Of a DNA stretch of 64,000 nucleotides, positions 46,272-55,701 are shown one piece after another (position 1 is the stretch's first letter; every line of letters starts with the position of its first letter). Location of the stretch: the NCBI RefSeq assembly GCF_005889725.1, contig NZ_VCKX01000031.1, positions 1-64,000 on the forward strand, in the 5' to 3' direction. This stretch comes from Nonomuraea zeae (GTDB lineage: Bacteria; Actinomycetota; Actinomycetes; Streptosporangiales; Streptosporangiaceae). The notes below the pieces were generated by a model. That model did not search any database and was not told where the DNA came from. It saw only the letters and a program-made list of their open reading frames with translations. The translations under genes were made by a program, and so were the position numbers.

Positions 46272-47219
46272 ATGCATGCCATCACCATTTCCGCCCAGGG
46301 CGGCCCCGAGGTACTCAAATACGTCGAGCGACCCGACCCCGTCCCCGGCGCCGGGGAGATCGTGGTCGACGTCGCCGCCAGCGGCGTGAACTTCATCGAC
46401 ATCTATCACCGCTCCGGCGCATATCCCCTCAGCCTGCCCACCACCATCGGGTCCGAGGGCGCCGGCACCGTCTCCGCGCTCGGCCCCGGGGTGCAAGGGG
46501 TCGCCGTGGGCGACACCGTGGCCTGGGCCAGCGTGCTCGGGAGCTACGCCGACAAGGCCGTCGTGCCCGCCGACCGGGCCGTGCCCGTGCCGGACGGGGT
46601 GCCGGCCGAGGTGGCGGCCGCGGCGATGCTGCAGGGCCTGACCGCCCACTACCTCACCCACTCCACTCACGAGGTACGCGCGGGCGACCAGGTGCTCGTG
46701 CACGCCGGAGCCGGCGGCATGGGGCAGTTGCTGGTCCAGCTGGCCAAGCTCAAGGGCGCCAAGGTCTACGCCACCGTCTCCACCAGCGAGAAGGAGAAGC
46801 TGGCCCGCGAGGCGGGCGCGGACGAGGTGCTGCGGTACGAGGACTTCGCCGAGGCCCTGCGCGGCAAGATCGACGTGGTGTACGACGGCGTCGGGGCGGC
46901 CACGTTCGACGGCGGGCTGGAGGCGCTGCGCCCGCGCGGCCTGATGGCCCTGTACGGCGCCGCCAGCGGCCCGGTCCCCCCGATCGACCCCCAGACGCTC
47001 AACAAGCAGGGCTCGCTCTTCCTCACCAGGCCCACGCTCGTCCACTACATCGCCGAGCGCGCCGAGCTGCTCCAGCGCGCCTCCGACCTGTTCGGCTGGA
47101 TCGCCTCGGGTCAGCTCGCCATCAACGTCTCGCACCGCTACCCGCTGTCCGAGGTACGCCAGGCGCACGAAGACCTCGCGGGCCGCCGGACAACCGGGAA
47201 GCTCATCCTCATACCCTGA
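46272..47219 (+). CDS. Quinone oxidoreductase (zinc-independent MDR family)
   Basis: A 315-residue NADPH:quinone reductase-like protein. Motifs: GVNFIDIYHRSGAYPLSLPTTIGSEGAGTV, the nucleotide-binding stretch VLVHAGAGGMGQLLVQLAKLKGAKV, and the C-terminal RRTTGKLILIP. Reduces quinones or enones with NADPH in the cytosol. ATG at 46272. Five bases precede the next gene, so it is probably in one operon with the LysE exporter. Confidence 0.92.
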   Translation: MHAITISAQGGPEVLKYVERPDPVPGAGEIVVDVAASGVNFIDIYHRSGAYPLSLPTTIGSEGAGTVSALGPGVQGVAVGDTVAWASVLGSYADKAVVPADRAVPVPDGVPAEVAAAAMLQGLTAHYLTHSTHEVRAGDQVLVHAGAGGMGQLLVQLAKLKGAKVYATVSTSEKEKLAREAGADEVLRYEDFAEALRGKIDVVYDGVGAATFDGGLEALRPRGLMALYGAASGPVPPIDPQTLNKQGSLFLTRPTLVHYIAERAELLQRASDLFGWIASGQLAINVSHRYPLSEVRQAHEDLAGRRTTGKLILIP

Positions 47220-47224
47220 CCATC

Positions 47225-47845
47225 ATGGACATCGCCGGATCGATCTGGTCGTTCGCCGCCGTGGTGGCGCTCCTCACGCTCACCCCGGGCCTGGACACGG
47301 CCCTCATCCTGCGTACGTCGCTGCTGGCGGGCCGGCGCCCGGCCTGGGGCGTGACGCTGGGCATCCAGCTCGGCACGCTCGTCTGGGGCGTGCTGACCGC
47401 GGCGGGGCTGTCGGCGCTGCTGGCGGCCTCGCAGACGGCCTACGACGTCCTGCGCTGGGCCGGTGCGGCGTACCTGGTGTGGATGGGGTTGCGCATGCTG
47501 CTGGCCAAGGACGGCGCGGAGGGCGTGCCCGAGCAGGAGGCGGTGGGGTTCGGGAAGGGGTTCACCCGCGGGCTGGTCACGAACCTGCTCAATCCCAAGG
47601 TCGGGGCGTTCTACGTGGCGATGCTGCCCCAGTTCATCCCGGCCGAGGCTCCGCACGCGGTCATGGGGCTGCTGCTGGCCGGGGTGCACGTGGCCGAGGG
47701 GCTGGTGTGGAGTGTTGTGCTGATCGGGTTCGCGTCGCTGATGAGCGGGTTCCTGCGCACACGGGCGGTGCGGCGCTTCCTCGACCGCCTGACCGGCGTG
47801 GTCATCGTCGGTTTCGGCGTCCGGCTGGCGCTCACCGACGGCTGA
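47225..47845 (+). CDS. LysE/RhtB-family exporter
   Basis: A 206-residue membrane protein with about six helices and family motifs LTPGLDTALILRTSLLAGRRPAWGVTLGIQLG and FTRGLVTNLLNPKVGAFYVAMLPQF. It exports amino acids or small metabolites. The 3' end, with codons for Leu-Thr-Asp-Gly and the stop, has been repeated several times downstream. Confidence 0.92.
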   Translation: MDIAGSIWSFAAVVALLTLTPGLDTALILRTSLLAGRRPAWGVTLGIQLGTLVWGVLTAAGLSALLAASQTAYDVLRWAGAAYLVWMGLRMLLAKDGAEGVPEQEAVGFGKGFTRGLVTNLLNPKVGAFYVAMLPQFIPAEAPHAVMGLLLAGVHVAEGLVWSVVLIGFASLMSGFLRTRAVRRFLDRLTGVVIVGFGVRLALTDG

Positions 47846-47961
47846 GCCCCCCACGCTCACCGACGGCCGAGCCCCCGCCCCGTCGTCCCGCTTGCGCTCA
47901 CCGACGGTTGAGCCCCGCGCCGGCGTCCGATCGGCCCTCATCGACGGCCGGCCGAAGCCCC
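47828..47961. repeat. Four copies of the 3' end of the LysE gene
   Basis: The stretch GCGCTCACCGACGGCTGAGC (47828-47847), which contains the last codons and TGA of the exporter gene, recurs with few changes at 47853, 47894 and, more diverged, at about 47933. Spacing is irregular. No gene lies in 47846-48014. Confidence 0.7.
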
Positions 47962-48014
47962 GCCGGAGCCCCACCGAAGCCCCACCGCCGGTCGGCGCAC
48001 GTCCGGCAGCGGTC

Positions 48015-49034
48015 TCAGGAGGAGAAGCCGGCGGGCCAGCCCAGCAGGCGGGCGCCGAGGACGGCCGTCTCCAGGGTGAAGCGCTGCGTCGGGTCGTCCG
48101 GCGAGAAGCCGGTCAGGCGGCGGATGCGCTCCAGCCGGTACGTGACCGCCCGCGGGCTGAGCCCCAGCCGCCGGGCCGCGGCCGTCTGGTTGCCGTGCGA
48201 GGCGAAGATGGCCTCCAGGGTCTCCAGCAGCGGCTCGTGCCCGCCCCGCGCCCCCAGCAACGGGCTCAGCACGCTCGTCACCAGATCCTCGATGGCGCTC
48301 CTGTCGCGCAACAGCACGGGGAACACCAGCAGGTCGGCGGCCTTGACCACGTCGATCTTGAGCTTTAGCCCGTCGGCCAGCTCCAGCGCCTGAGCCGCCT
48401 CCCGGTACGACGCCACCACACCGCCCGGCCCCCGGTGCGCCCGTCCCACGCCGACCCGCCACCCGGCCGGGAAGCGGGCGCGTACGTGATGGGTGAACTC
48501 GCCCACCGCGGCCGGCAGGGTCGCGGGCGCCACGCAGACCAGCAGCCCGTCGCGCACGGCCACGAGCACGTTGTGCGAGCCGAACCTGGCGATCAGGTCC
48601 CGCTCGATCCGCTCCTGGTCGCCTTCGCGCAGGCCCCTGGCCACGGCCACCACGTACGACTCGGCCAGCCGCAGCCCGAAGTGCTCCGCCCGCTCGGCCA
48701 GCCGCTCGGCCCGCCCCTGGAGCAGGTCGTCCACGAACTCCCTGCGCGCCGCCTCCTCGGTGCGGATGGCGACGAGCTGGGCCCGCTCGTACCCCTCCAT
48801 CAGCGCCGACACCGCCTTGCGCAGCGCGGGCAGCGCCCCAGGCAGTCCCTCGCCGTCCGCGAGCGCGCCGTCCACCAGCAGCCGCAGCGGGATCCCGAGC
48901 TCGGCGGCCCGCGTGCCCGCGGCGCGGTAGGCGTCGAGCGCGGCGCGATCCGGTAAGCGCCCGGTCGCGGCGGACTCGGCCAGCACCTTGCGATGCCCGC
49001 CGAGCAGGTCGGCGGGCATCTCGGAGATCGCCAT
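48015..49034 (-). CDS. PucR-family regulator coupled to an ABC-2 exporter
   Basis: A 339-residue regulator with a variable N-terminal sensor part, a GGDEF-related middle domain, and the C-terminal PucR helix-turn-helix (SHGNQTAAARRLGLSPRAVTYRLERIRRLTG). Such proteins respond to metabolites such as purines, proline or GABA. ATG at 49032-49034 shares its A with the stop of the upstream permease gene (TGATG), so it is the third gene of the exporter operon and could be autoregulatory. Long upstream frames exist, but this is the only start consistent with family alignment. Confidence 0.9.
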   Translation of the reverse strand: MAISEMPADLLGGHRKVLAESAATGRLPDRAALDAYRAAGTRAAELGIPLRLLVDGALADGEGLPGALPALRKAVSALMEGYERAQLVAIRTEEAARREFVDDLLQGRAERLAERAEHFGLRLAESYVVAVARGLREGDQERIERDLIARFGSHNVLVAVRDGLLVCVAPATLPAAVGEFTHHVRARFPAGWRVGVGRAHRGPGGVVASYREAAQALELADGLKLKIDVVKAADLLVFPVLLRDRSAIEDLVTSVLSPLLGARGGHEPLLETLEAIFASHGNQTAAARRLGLSPRAVTYRLERIRRLTGFSPDDPTQRFTLETAVLGARLLGWPAGFSS

Positions 49035-49825
49035 CACACTCCCACGTCGCGCCTGTCGAACGCGAGGACCGCAGTGAGCGCGAGCACGGCCGTCGCCCCC
49101 GCCAGGACAAGGTAGTCCCCCACCGGCAGCCCCTCGTAGAGCGGCCTGCCCTCGGCGTAGTAGTGGAACGGCGAGATCCACTTCAGCCACGAGATGGCGT
49201 CGACGTCGCGGCCGATCGTGACGACCATGTAGCCGGCCACCACCCACACCCCGACCACGGCCGAGGCGACCAGCCGCCGCCCGGTGGCCGCGCCGACGGC
49301 CAGCGCCACGGTGCCGAACAGCAGCCCGAGCAGCAGCACCCCCGTGTGCGCCGCCAGCATCCGGTCGAACGGCACCCCCATCTCGACGGCCTGGCTCATC
49401 GCCCACGCGACGGCCAGGGTCACGCCGGCCACCACGAGCATCCCCGCCACCAGCGCCGCGAACCTCTCCAGCACCAGCCGCCGCCGGTCCACGGGCAGCG
49501 TGACGATCAGCTCCAGCGTGCCGGTCTCCTCAGGCTGCGCGATGGCCCGGTTGGCGAGCAGCGTCGCGCACACGATGAACAGCACCGGGACGAAGAGCTG
49601 GTAGACGACCGACTGCAGGTAGCCGGCGCCGCTCACGAAGTCCTGGAGACCGCCCATGAGATCTTTCAGGGCGCCGGGGAACTTGTCCATGGCGACCTGG
49701 CCGTAGGTCTCGGGGTTGAGCTTGACGCTGGCGTACGTGCCCAGATAGAGGCACATGAACAGGCTGATGCCGACGGACCAGAGGATCAGCGCCCGCCGGT
49801 TGTCACGCAGACTCTTGGCGATCAT
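49034..49825 (-). CDS. ABC-2 type exporter permease
   Basis: A 263-residue membrane protein with about six helices, ABC-2 or polyketide/antibiotic exporter type (RRALILWSVGISLFMCLYLG at the start; PEETGTLELIVTLPVDRRRLVLERFAA; ISWLKWISPFHYYAEGRPLYEG near the end). The substrate is unknown. It partners the adjacent ATPase, overlapping its 3' end by 23 bases. Confidence 0.88.
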   Translation of the reverse strand: MIAKSLRDNRRALILWSVGISLFMCLYLGTYASVKLNPETYGQVAMDKFPGALKDLMGGLQDFVSGAGYLQSVVYQLFVPVLFIVCATLLANRAIAQPEETGTLELIVTLPVDRRRLVLERFAALVAGMLVVAGVTLAVAWAMSQAVEMGVPFDRMLAAHTGVLLLGLLFGTVALAVGAATGRRLVASAVVGVWVVAGYMVVTIGRDVDAISWLKWISPFHYYAEGRPLYEGLPVGDYLVLAGATAVLALTAVLAFDRRDVGV

Positions 49826-50714
49826 GGTGCCGCTCCTCGTCGCTGTAGTAGGTCAGGAAGATCTCCTCCAGGTCCGGCTCCGCGCTGACCATGTGCACCA
49901 CGGTGAAGCGGGCCGCCGCCTTGATCAGCGCGTCCGGGCGCCCGTCGATCGTGCAGTGCACGCTGGCGCCCTCCACGCGCAGGTCGCGCACGCCGGGCAG
50001 GCTCTCGAAGGCCGCCCGCGGCACCGGCGCGTCGAAGTGCAGCTCGACCCGGCGCACCGCCTTCTCGCGCAGCGCCGCCACGTCCTCCACCGCCACCAGG
50101 CGGCCGGAACGTACGATGCCGACCCGGTCCGAGACGCTCTCGACCTCGGCGAGCACGTGCGAGGACATCAGCACGGTACGGCCGGACTTGCGCACCTCCC
50201 TGACCAGAGCCAGGAACTCGTGCTGCACCAGCGGGTCGAGCCCGCCCGTCGGCTCGTCCAGGATCAGGAACTCCGGCTCGTGCATGAACGCCTGGATCAG
50301 CCCGACCTTCTGCTTGTTGCCCTTGGAGAGCTTGCGCATCTGCACCGACAGGTCGGCGTCGAACCGCTCGGCCAGCTCGTGGATGCGGGACTCCGGCACG
50401 CCGCCGCGCACCTGGCCGAGGAACCGCAGGTAGTCCCTGGCCCGCTCGCGGCCTTCGAGCGCCAGCTCGCCCGGCAGGTAGCCGATCCGCGCCCGGACGG
50501 AGGAGTCGCGCGGGTCCGCGCCGAGCACGCGTACCGTGCCCCGGGTGGGCCTGATCACGTCGAGCAGCAACCTGAGCGTGGTGGTCTTCCCCGCGCCGTT
50601 CGGCCCGAGATAGCCGAAGATCTCCCCCGGCTGGATCTCCAGCGTGAGATCCTCCAGACCTCGGCGCCTGCCGTAATACTTGGTCAGCCCTTCGGCTTGC
50701 ACCACTGCTGTCAT
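49803..50714 (-). CDS. ABC-2 type exporter ATPase
   Basis: A 303-residue DrrA/CcmA-like ATPase: Walker A GPNGAGKTT, the signature region MRKLSKGNKQKVGLIQAF (LSKGNKQK instead of LSGGQ), Walker B FLILDEPTGGLD and H-loop SSH. I chose the ATG at 50712-50714 because the ABC core begins VVQAEGLTKYYG. Genes in the order ATPase, permease, PucR regulator. Confidence 0.92.
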   Translation of the reverse strand: MTAVVQAEGLTKYYGRRRGLEDLTLEIQPGEIFGYLGPNGAGKTTTLRLLLDVIRPTRGTVRVLGADPRDSSVRARIGYLPGELALEGRERARDYLRFLGQVRGGVPESRIHELAERFDADLSVQMRKLSKGNKQKVGLIQAFMHEPEFLILDEPTGGLDPLVQHEFLALVREVRKSGRTVLMSSHVLAEVESVSDRVGIVRSGRLVAVEDVAALREKAVRRVELHFDAPVPRAAFESLPGVRDLRVEGASVHCTIDGRPDALIKAAARFTVVHMVSAEPDLEEIFLTYYSDEERHHDRQESA

Positions 50715-50814
50715 GGCGGCATCGTCCCGCGCGCCGGGCGGCCCGTCACCGGACGGGTTCGGCAGGCTGCCGATGGCTTTGCTTCCGGGACGCGGCAAGG
50801 AGAGGGTGGGGAAT

Positions 50815-51627
50815 GTGGAGACCGCGTTCGTGCTCGGTGGCGGCGGCGTGCTCGGCGCTCACGAGGTGGGCATGCTGCAGGCCCTCGACGAGGCGGGCAT
50901 CAGCCCCGACCTCGTGGTGGGCACGTCCGTGGGGGCGCTGAACGGCGCGCTCATCGCCGCCGCCCCCGCCGAGGCGGTGGACCGGCTGACGTCCCTGTGG
51001 CGCTCGGATGTCGTCCGTACGGCGTTCGCCGGCTCCTGGGTCGCCCGATTGTCCACGCTGGCCAAGACCCGTACCCATCTGCACCCGATCAGCCCGCTTC
51101 GCGAGCTGCTGAGCAAGACCGTGCGGGTTTCCCGGATCGAGGAGCTGGAAGTGCCGTTCCAGTGCGTGGCGGCCTCGGTGGAGCGGGCGGCGGCGCACTG
51201 GTTCACCGAGGGGCCGCTGGTGGACGCGGTGCTGGCCTCGTGCGCGGTGCCCGGCCTGCTGCCGCCCGTGGTGGTCGGCGGCGAGCACTTCTACGACGGC
51301 GGCCTGGTGCACAGCATCCCGATCGGGCGGGCCGTTCAGCTCGGTGCCAAGCGCGTCTACGTGCTGCACGTCGGGCGGATCGAGCGGCCGCTGTCACCGC
51401 CGCGGCGCTTCTGGGAGGTGGGCATGGTGGCCTTCGAGATCGCGCGCCGGCACCGCTTCGCCGAGGACATGGCCACGCTGCCGCCGGGGGTGGAGGTGCA
51501 CGTGCTGCCTGCCGGGGTCACCGAGCCGCTGTCGCCGCTGCGCTATCGCAACCTCTCGCAGATCTCGGCCTACATCGATCGGGCGCACGAAGCGTCTTCC
51601 CGCTACCTGCGGACCGGGGCAGGATGA
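50815..51627 (+). CDS. Patatin-like phospholipase
   Basis: A 270-residue patatin-family lipid acyl hydrolase, with oxyanion loop GGGGVLG (residues 8-14), nucleophile S38 in GTSVGAL and catalytic D161 in FYDGG. It resembles the RssA-type bacterial patatins. The start is between GTG 50806 and GTG 50815; I prefer 50815, which has AGAGGG about eight bases upstream and begins VETAFVLGGGG. It is followed by an acyltransferase gene after 25 bases, so the two may remodel membrane lipids together. Confidence 0.9.
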   Translation: METAFVLGGGGVLGAHEVGMLQALDEAGISPDLVVGTSVGALNGALIAAAPAEAVDRLTSLWRSDVVRTAFAGSWVARLSTLAKTRTHLHPISPLRELLSKTVRVSRIEELEVPFQCVAASVERAAAHWFTEGPLVDAVLASCAVPGLLPPVVVGGEHFYDGGLVHSIPIGRAVQLGAKRVYVLHVGRIERPLSPPRRFWEVGMVAFEIARRHRFAEDMATLPPGVEVHVLPAGVTEPLSPLRYRNLSQISAYIDRAHEASSRYLRTGAG

Positions 51628-51652
51628 AAGGTGAGACCGTTCAGGGAGGCCC

Positions 51653-52663
51653 ATGTTGCTCCCCCCTCGCATCCTCCGCCGGCTCGTGCTGGCTCCGCTG
51701 GTCATCGTGGTGACCGTGTTCATGCTGGTGACGCTGCCGTTCTGGCTCGTCGTCACCGCAGCGGCCTCGCTGCGCCTGCCGCCTCCGCAGCGCAGGGGCC
51801 TGAGGTTCGTCTGGTTCGGGGTGGCCTGGCTGACGCTGGAGTCGGCCGTGCTGATCGCGTGCTCGTGGCTGTGGGTGGCGGGCGGTGCGCGCCGCCAGGA
51901 GCGGCACTACGCGCTGATCAGGTGGTTCCTGGCGAAGGTGTACGCGGCGGCGGTGCGGATCTTCCGGCTGACGCTGGACATCCAGGAGCCGGAGCTCACG
52001 CATGACGAGCAGGCCGCCCGGCTGACCCGGCCGATCATCGTGCTGTCCCGGCACGCGGGCCCCGGTGACTCCTTTCTGCTGATATTTCATCTTCTGGAGC
52101 TCTACCGGCGGCGTCCCCGCATCGTCATGAAGGCCGCACTCCAGTACGACCCCTCGCTGGACGTGGTGATCAACCGGCTGCCGAACGCGTTCGTGCCCCG
52201 CAAGGCCGGGCACAAGGGGGTCATCGAGGAGATCCGCCGGCTCTCCGCCACGATGAGCGACGAGGACGCGCTCGTGATCTTCCCCGAGGGCGGGAACTTC
52301 ACCCCGCGCCGGCGCCGGCTGGCGATCAGGCGGCTGGAGGAGAAGGGGCTGGCCGAGGAGGCGGAGCGGGCGCGGGGCATGGATCACCTGCTGCCGCCGC
52401 ACCCGAACGGCGCGATCACGGCCATCGAGGCGTGCCCGTCGGCGGACGTCATCTTCGTCGCGCACACCGGGCTCGACGATCTCATCACGATCGGGGACGT
52501 CTGGCGCAAGCTACCCTTCAGCGCTCGGATCACCGCGAAGTGGTGGCGGGTGCCGGCCGCCGAGGTGCCACGGGAGCGCGAGGACCGGATCCGCTGGCTG
52601 TACGACCACTGGGAGCGCATCGACGCCTGGATCGCCGCCCAGCGCATGGCCAAAACCGGCTGA
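51653..52663 (+). CDS. PlsC-like 1-acyl-glycerol-3-phosphate acyltransferase
   Basis: A 336-residue membrane acyltransferase. After one or two N-terminal helices (LAPLVIVVTVFMLVTLPFWLVV) it has the HX4D-type motif SRHAGPGDS, substrate motif IVMKAALQYDPSLD and FPEGGNFTPRRR. It probably acylates lysophosphatidic acid or a related glycerolipid. GGGAGG upstream of the ATG. It ends four bases before cobQ, which converges. Confidence 0.9.
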   Translation: MLLPPRILRRLVLAPLVIVVTVFMLVTLPFWLVVTAAASLRLPPPQRRGLRFVWFGVAWLTLESAVLIACSWLWVAGGARRQERHYALIRWFLAKVYAAAVRIFRLTLDIQEPELTHDEQAARLTRPIIVLSRHAGPGDSFLLIFHLLELYRRRPRIVMKAALQYDPSLDVVINRLPNAFVPRKAGHKGVIEEIRRLSATMSDEDALVIFPEGGNFTPRRRRLAIRRLEEKGLAEEAERARGMDHLLPPHPNGAITAIEACPSADVIFVAHTGLDDLITIGDVWRKLPFSARITAKWWRVPAAEVPREREDRIRWLYDHWERIDAWIAAQRMAKTG

Positions 52664-52666
52664 GCG

Positions 52667-54196
52667 CTAGGCGCCCGGCGGGCCCGATGGCAGGGCCGGG
52701 ACCTCCGGCGCGCCCGGCGGCAGGACCGGGACCTCCGGGGTGCCGTCCTGGATCAGGCGGAGCAGCGCGCCGGTGTCCAGGTGCCGCTCGACCAGGTCGC
52801 CGAGCGCGTCGAGCCGCTCCTCCCTGAGCCGGGCGAAGTCCGTGTCAGGAGCCGGTACGAAGTCCCGCCCGGCCCGCTCGGCCACGTCGGTCAGGAAGGC
52901 GCGCCGGAAGCCGTCGTTCTCCAGGGCGCCGTGCCAGGTGGTGCCCCACACGTTCCCGGCCCGGCACCCGTCGAGGAACGGCTCGCCCCCTTCGACCGTG
53001 GCCCGCCCGTGGTGGATCTCGTACGCGGCCACCCGATGCCCGTACGCCGTGCCCTCCGGCCGGCCGAGCAGCTTGTCCTGGGCGAACTCCACCCGCACCG
53101 GCAGCCTCCCCAGCCCGTCGACCCGCCCGGCGCCCGACTCGACCGTGTCGACGATCTGCCTCCCGAGCATCTGGAACCCGCCGCAGATCCCCAGCACGGG
53201 ACCGCTCCGCTCCGAGATCGCCGCCGCCAGCCCCGTCTCGCGCAGCCAGGCCAGATCGGCGACCGTGGCCCGGGAGCCGGGCAGCACGACGAGATCGGCG
53301 TCGTCCAGCTCGACCGGATCGGTCACGAACCGCACCACCACGCCCGGCTCGGCGGCCAGCGCGTCCAGGTCGGTGAAGTTCGAGATCCGCGGCAGCCGGA
53401 CGACCGCCACGCGCAGGGTCTGCCTCCCGTGCGGCCGTCCCGCGGTGACCCGGCGGCCGTCCAGGTCGAGGGAGTCCTCCACGTCCAGCCAGAGCCCGTC
53501 GAGCCAGGGCAGCACGCCGTACACCTCGCGGCCGGTCACCCGCCTGAGCATGTCGAGGCCGGGCTCCAGCAGCTCCTTCGCGCCGCGGAACTTGTTCACC
53601 ACGAATCCGGCGATGTGTGACTGGTCGGCCGCGTCGAGGAGGCCCACCGTGCCGTAGAACGCGGCGAACACCCCGCCCCTGTCGATGTCCCCGACCACGA
53701 TCACGGGCAGGTTCGCGGCTCTGGCCAGGCCCATGTTGGCGATGTCGCCGCGGCGCAGGTTGATCTCGGCGGGGCTGCCCGCGCCCTCGCAGACGACCAC
53801 GTCGTACTGCTTCCTCAGCCGGTCGAGCGCCTCCAGCGCGGTGGCGCGCAGCAGGTCTTTCAGCGCGCCGTACTCCATCGCGTCCACGTCCGCCACCGGG
53901 TTGCCCATGACGACGACCTGGCTGCGGCGGTCGCTGCCCGGCTTGAGCAGGATCGGGTTCATGTCGGCGACGGGCTCCAGGTAGGCGGCCTGCGCCTGCA
54001 TGACCTGGGCCCGGCCGATCTCGGCGCCGTCGGCGGTGACGTACGAGTTGAGCGACATGTTCTGGGCCTTGAAAGGCGCGACGCGGACGCCCCGGCGGGC
54101 CAGCCAGCGGCAGATCCCGGCGGTGACCACGCTCTTGCCCGCGTCGGAGGTGGTGCCCGCGACCAGCAGCGCTCCCGTGATCTGCGCGTCTCCCAT
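52667..54196 (-). CDS. cobQ: Cobyric acid synthase
   Basis: A 509-residue two-domain enzyme that adds four amide groups to the corrin side chains during B12 synthesis. The N-terminal ATP-binding domain has [38 protein letters not shown] and [12 protein letters not shown]. The C-terminal type-I glutaminase has the nucleophile in [11 protein letters not shown] and a histidine in [14 protein letters not shown]. The last 20 residues are a Pro-rich imperfect repeat ([18 protein letters not shown]). ATG at 54194-54196 with GGTGA upstream. It is 35 kb from the other cobalamin genes in this window. Confidence 0.93.
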   Translation of the reverse strand: MGDAQITGALLVAGTTSDAGKSVVTAGICRWLARRGVRVAPFKAQNMSLNSYVTADGAEIGRAQVMQAQAAYLEPVADMNPILLKPGSDRRSQVVVMGNPVADVDAMEYGALKDLLRATALEALDRLRKQYDVVVCEGAGSPAEINLRRGDIANMGLARAANLPVIVVGDIDRGGVFAAFYGTVGLLDAADQSHIAGFVVNKFRGAKELLEPGLDMLRRVTGREVYGVLPWLDGLWLDVEDSLDLDGRRVTAGRPHGRQTLRVAVVRLPRISNFTDLDALAAEPGVVVRFVTDPVELDDADLVVLPGSRATVADLAWLRETGLAAAISERSGPVLGICGGFQMLGRQIVDTVESGAGRVDGLGRLPVRVEFAQDKLLGRPEGTAYGHRVAAYEIHHGRATVEGGEPFLDGCRAGNVWGTTWHGALENDGFRRAFLTDVAERAGRDFVPAPDTDFARLREERLDALGDLVERHLDTGALLRLIQDGTPEVPVLPPGAPEVPALPSGPPGA

Positions 54197-54353
54197 GCGA
54201 TCACCGTATCGGAGCCCCGCCGGAGCCCCGCCGAATCCCGATACGACGAAATATCCCGGAAATCGGCCATTTACGAAAGCTGTGACTTCTGCCACTCTGG
54301 CTAGAACGTTGCCCTAGAACGGAATTCTAGATTTCCCTACTGAAAGGGTGGGC

Positions 54354-55685
54354 ATGGTCGGGACGTTGGGTTCCCCGCGCACCGGCGCCATCGACGCGCG
54401 GGCTCGCGCGCCATTCGGCTGGGCGCCGCTGGTGGTCCTCTTCATCGTCGGACTCGTGGACCGGATCGAGTCCAATCTCCTGTCGGGGATGCTCCCGGCC
54501 ATACAGAAGGAATGGGGCTTCAGCGACACCGCCGCCGGCTCGATCCCCACCGCGGCGGCCCTCGCCGCCGCGGTCGTGGCCCTGCCCGCCGGCTACCTGG
54601 CCGACCGGTTCAGCCGGACCAGGATCATCGCGGTCGTCGTCTTCCTCTGGGCGGTGGCCACCCTGGGCTCCGGCCTCGCCACCGGCTTCGCGATGTTCTA
54701 CCTGATGCGGGTGCTGCTCGCCGCCGCCGAGAACATCGACAACCCGGCCGCAGGCAGCCTGCTCGCCGACTACTACCCGCCGGTCAGCCGGGCCAAGGCG
54801 TACGGGCTCACGCGCGTCACCACCTACCTCGGCGGGATCGGCACGATCCTCGGCGGCGTGCTGGCCGACGCGTTCTCGTGGCGCACGGCGTTCCTGGTCA
54901 TGGTGATCCCCGGCGTGCTCACGGCCGTGCTCGTCTGGTTCCTGCGCGAGCCGCGCCGCGGCGAGCTGGACCGGCTGGTCGCCAACGCCGACGCCGACCC
55001 GCAGGCGACCGTGCCCACCCCAGAGCCCATCGTGCCGAAGGCGCCCTTCTGGCAGCAGTTCCGCCAGGTGCTGTCCATCCCCACGCTCGTCTTCGTCTGT
55101 GCCGGTCTGTCCTTCCTCACCCTCGGCCTGGCCGGCATCTTCTTCTGGCTGCCCACGCTCATGGTGCGCGGTTTCGAGGTCAGCACGGGCCGGGCCGCCC
55201 TGCTCAGCGGCCTGATCACCGTCGCGGGCACGCTGACCGGCACCCTGGTCGGCTCGTGGCTGGGCCGGAAGTGGCACGGCACCCGCCAGGGCGGCCGCCT
55301 GCTGGCGGGCGGCGGCGGCATCACGGCCGGCACGCTCGTCCTGGCGGGCGCGTTCGCCATGGACTCGATCGGCGCGTTCACGGCCCTGGTCCTGGTGGCC
55401 TGCTCGCTGATGTCGATCGCGATCCCCAACATGACGGCCTGCCTGGCCGACGTCGTCCCCGCCTCCGCCCGCGGGCTCGGCTTCGCCGTCCTGCAACTGC
55501 TCATCACGGCCGGCGCCGCCTTCGGGCCGCTCTTCGTCGGCATCGCATCCGACCAGTTCGGCTCGCTGCTGTCCGGCATGTACGTCCTGGTCATCCCCAT
55601 GCTCGTCGGCGGCCTGCTCACGCTGGGCGCGCGGGCCTCGTTCGAGCGCGACGCGCGCAAGGTCCTGGAGGCCGCCAGACACTGA
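54354..55685 (+). CDS. MFS transporter (Spinster/ACS-like)
   Basis: A 443-residue major facilitator protein with twelve predicted helices, motif A ADRFSRTRIIAVVVFLWA in loop 2-3 and an MRVLLAAAENIDNPAAGSLLADYYPP segment typical of the Spinster and anion:cation symporter type. The substrate is unknown. I chose the ATG at 54354 with AAAGGG five bases upstream; a GTG six bases earlier is possible. Upstream, CTAGAACG occurs twice (54301-54308 and 54314-54321), which may be a binding site. The next gene follows after 16 bases. Confidence 0.88.
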   Translation: MVGTLGSPRTGAIDARARAPFGWAPLVVLFIVGLVDRIESNLLSGMLPAIQKEWGFSDTAAGSIPTAAALAAAVVALPAGYLADRFSRTRIIAVVVFLWAVATLGSGLATGFAMFYLMRVLLAAAENIDNPAAGSLLADYYPPVSRAKAYGLTRVTTYLGGIGTILGGVLADAFSWRTAFLVMVIPGVLTAVLVWFLREPRRGELDRLVANADADPQATVPTPEPIVPKAPFWQQFRQVLSIPTLVFVCAGLSFLTLGLAGIFFWLPTLMVRGFEVSTGRAALLSGLITVAGTLTGTLVGSWLGRKWHGTRQGGRLLAGGGGITAGTLVLAGAFAMDSIGAFTALVLVACSLMSIAIPNMTACLADVVPASARGLGFAVLQLLITAGAAFGPLFVGIASDQFGSLLSGMYVLVIPMLVGGLLTLGARASFERDARKVLEAARH

Positions 55686-55701
55686 CGCCTATGCTGATCG
55701 G

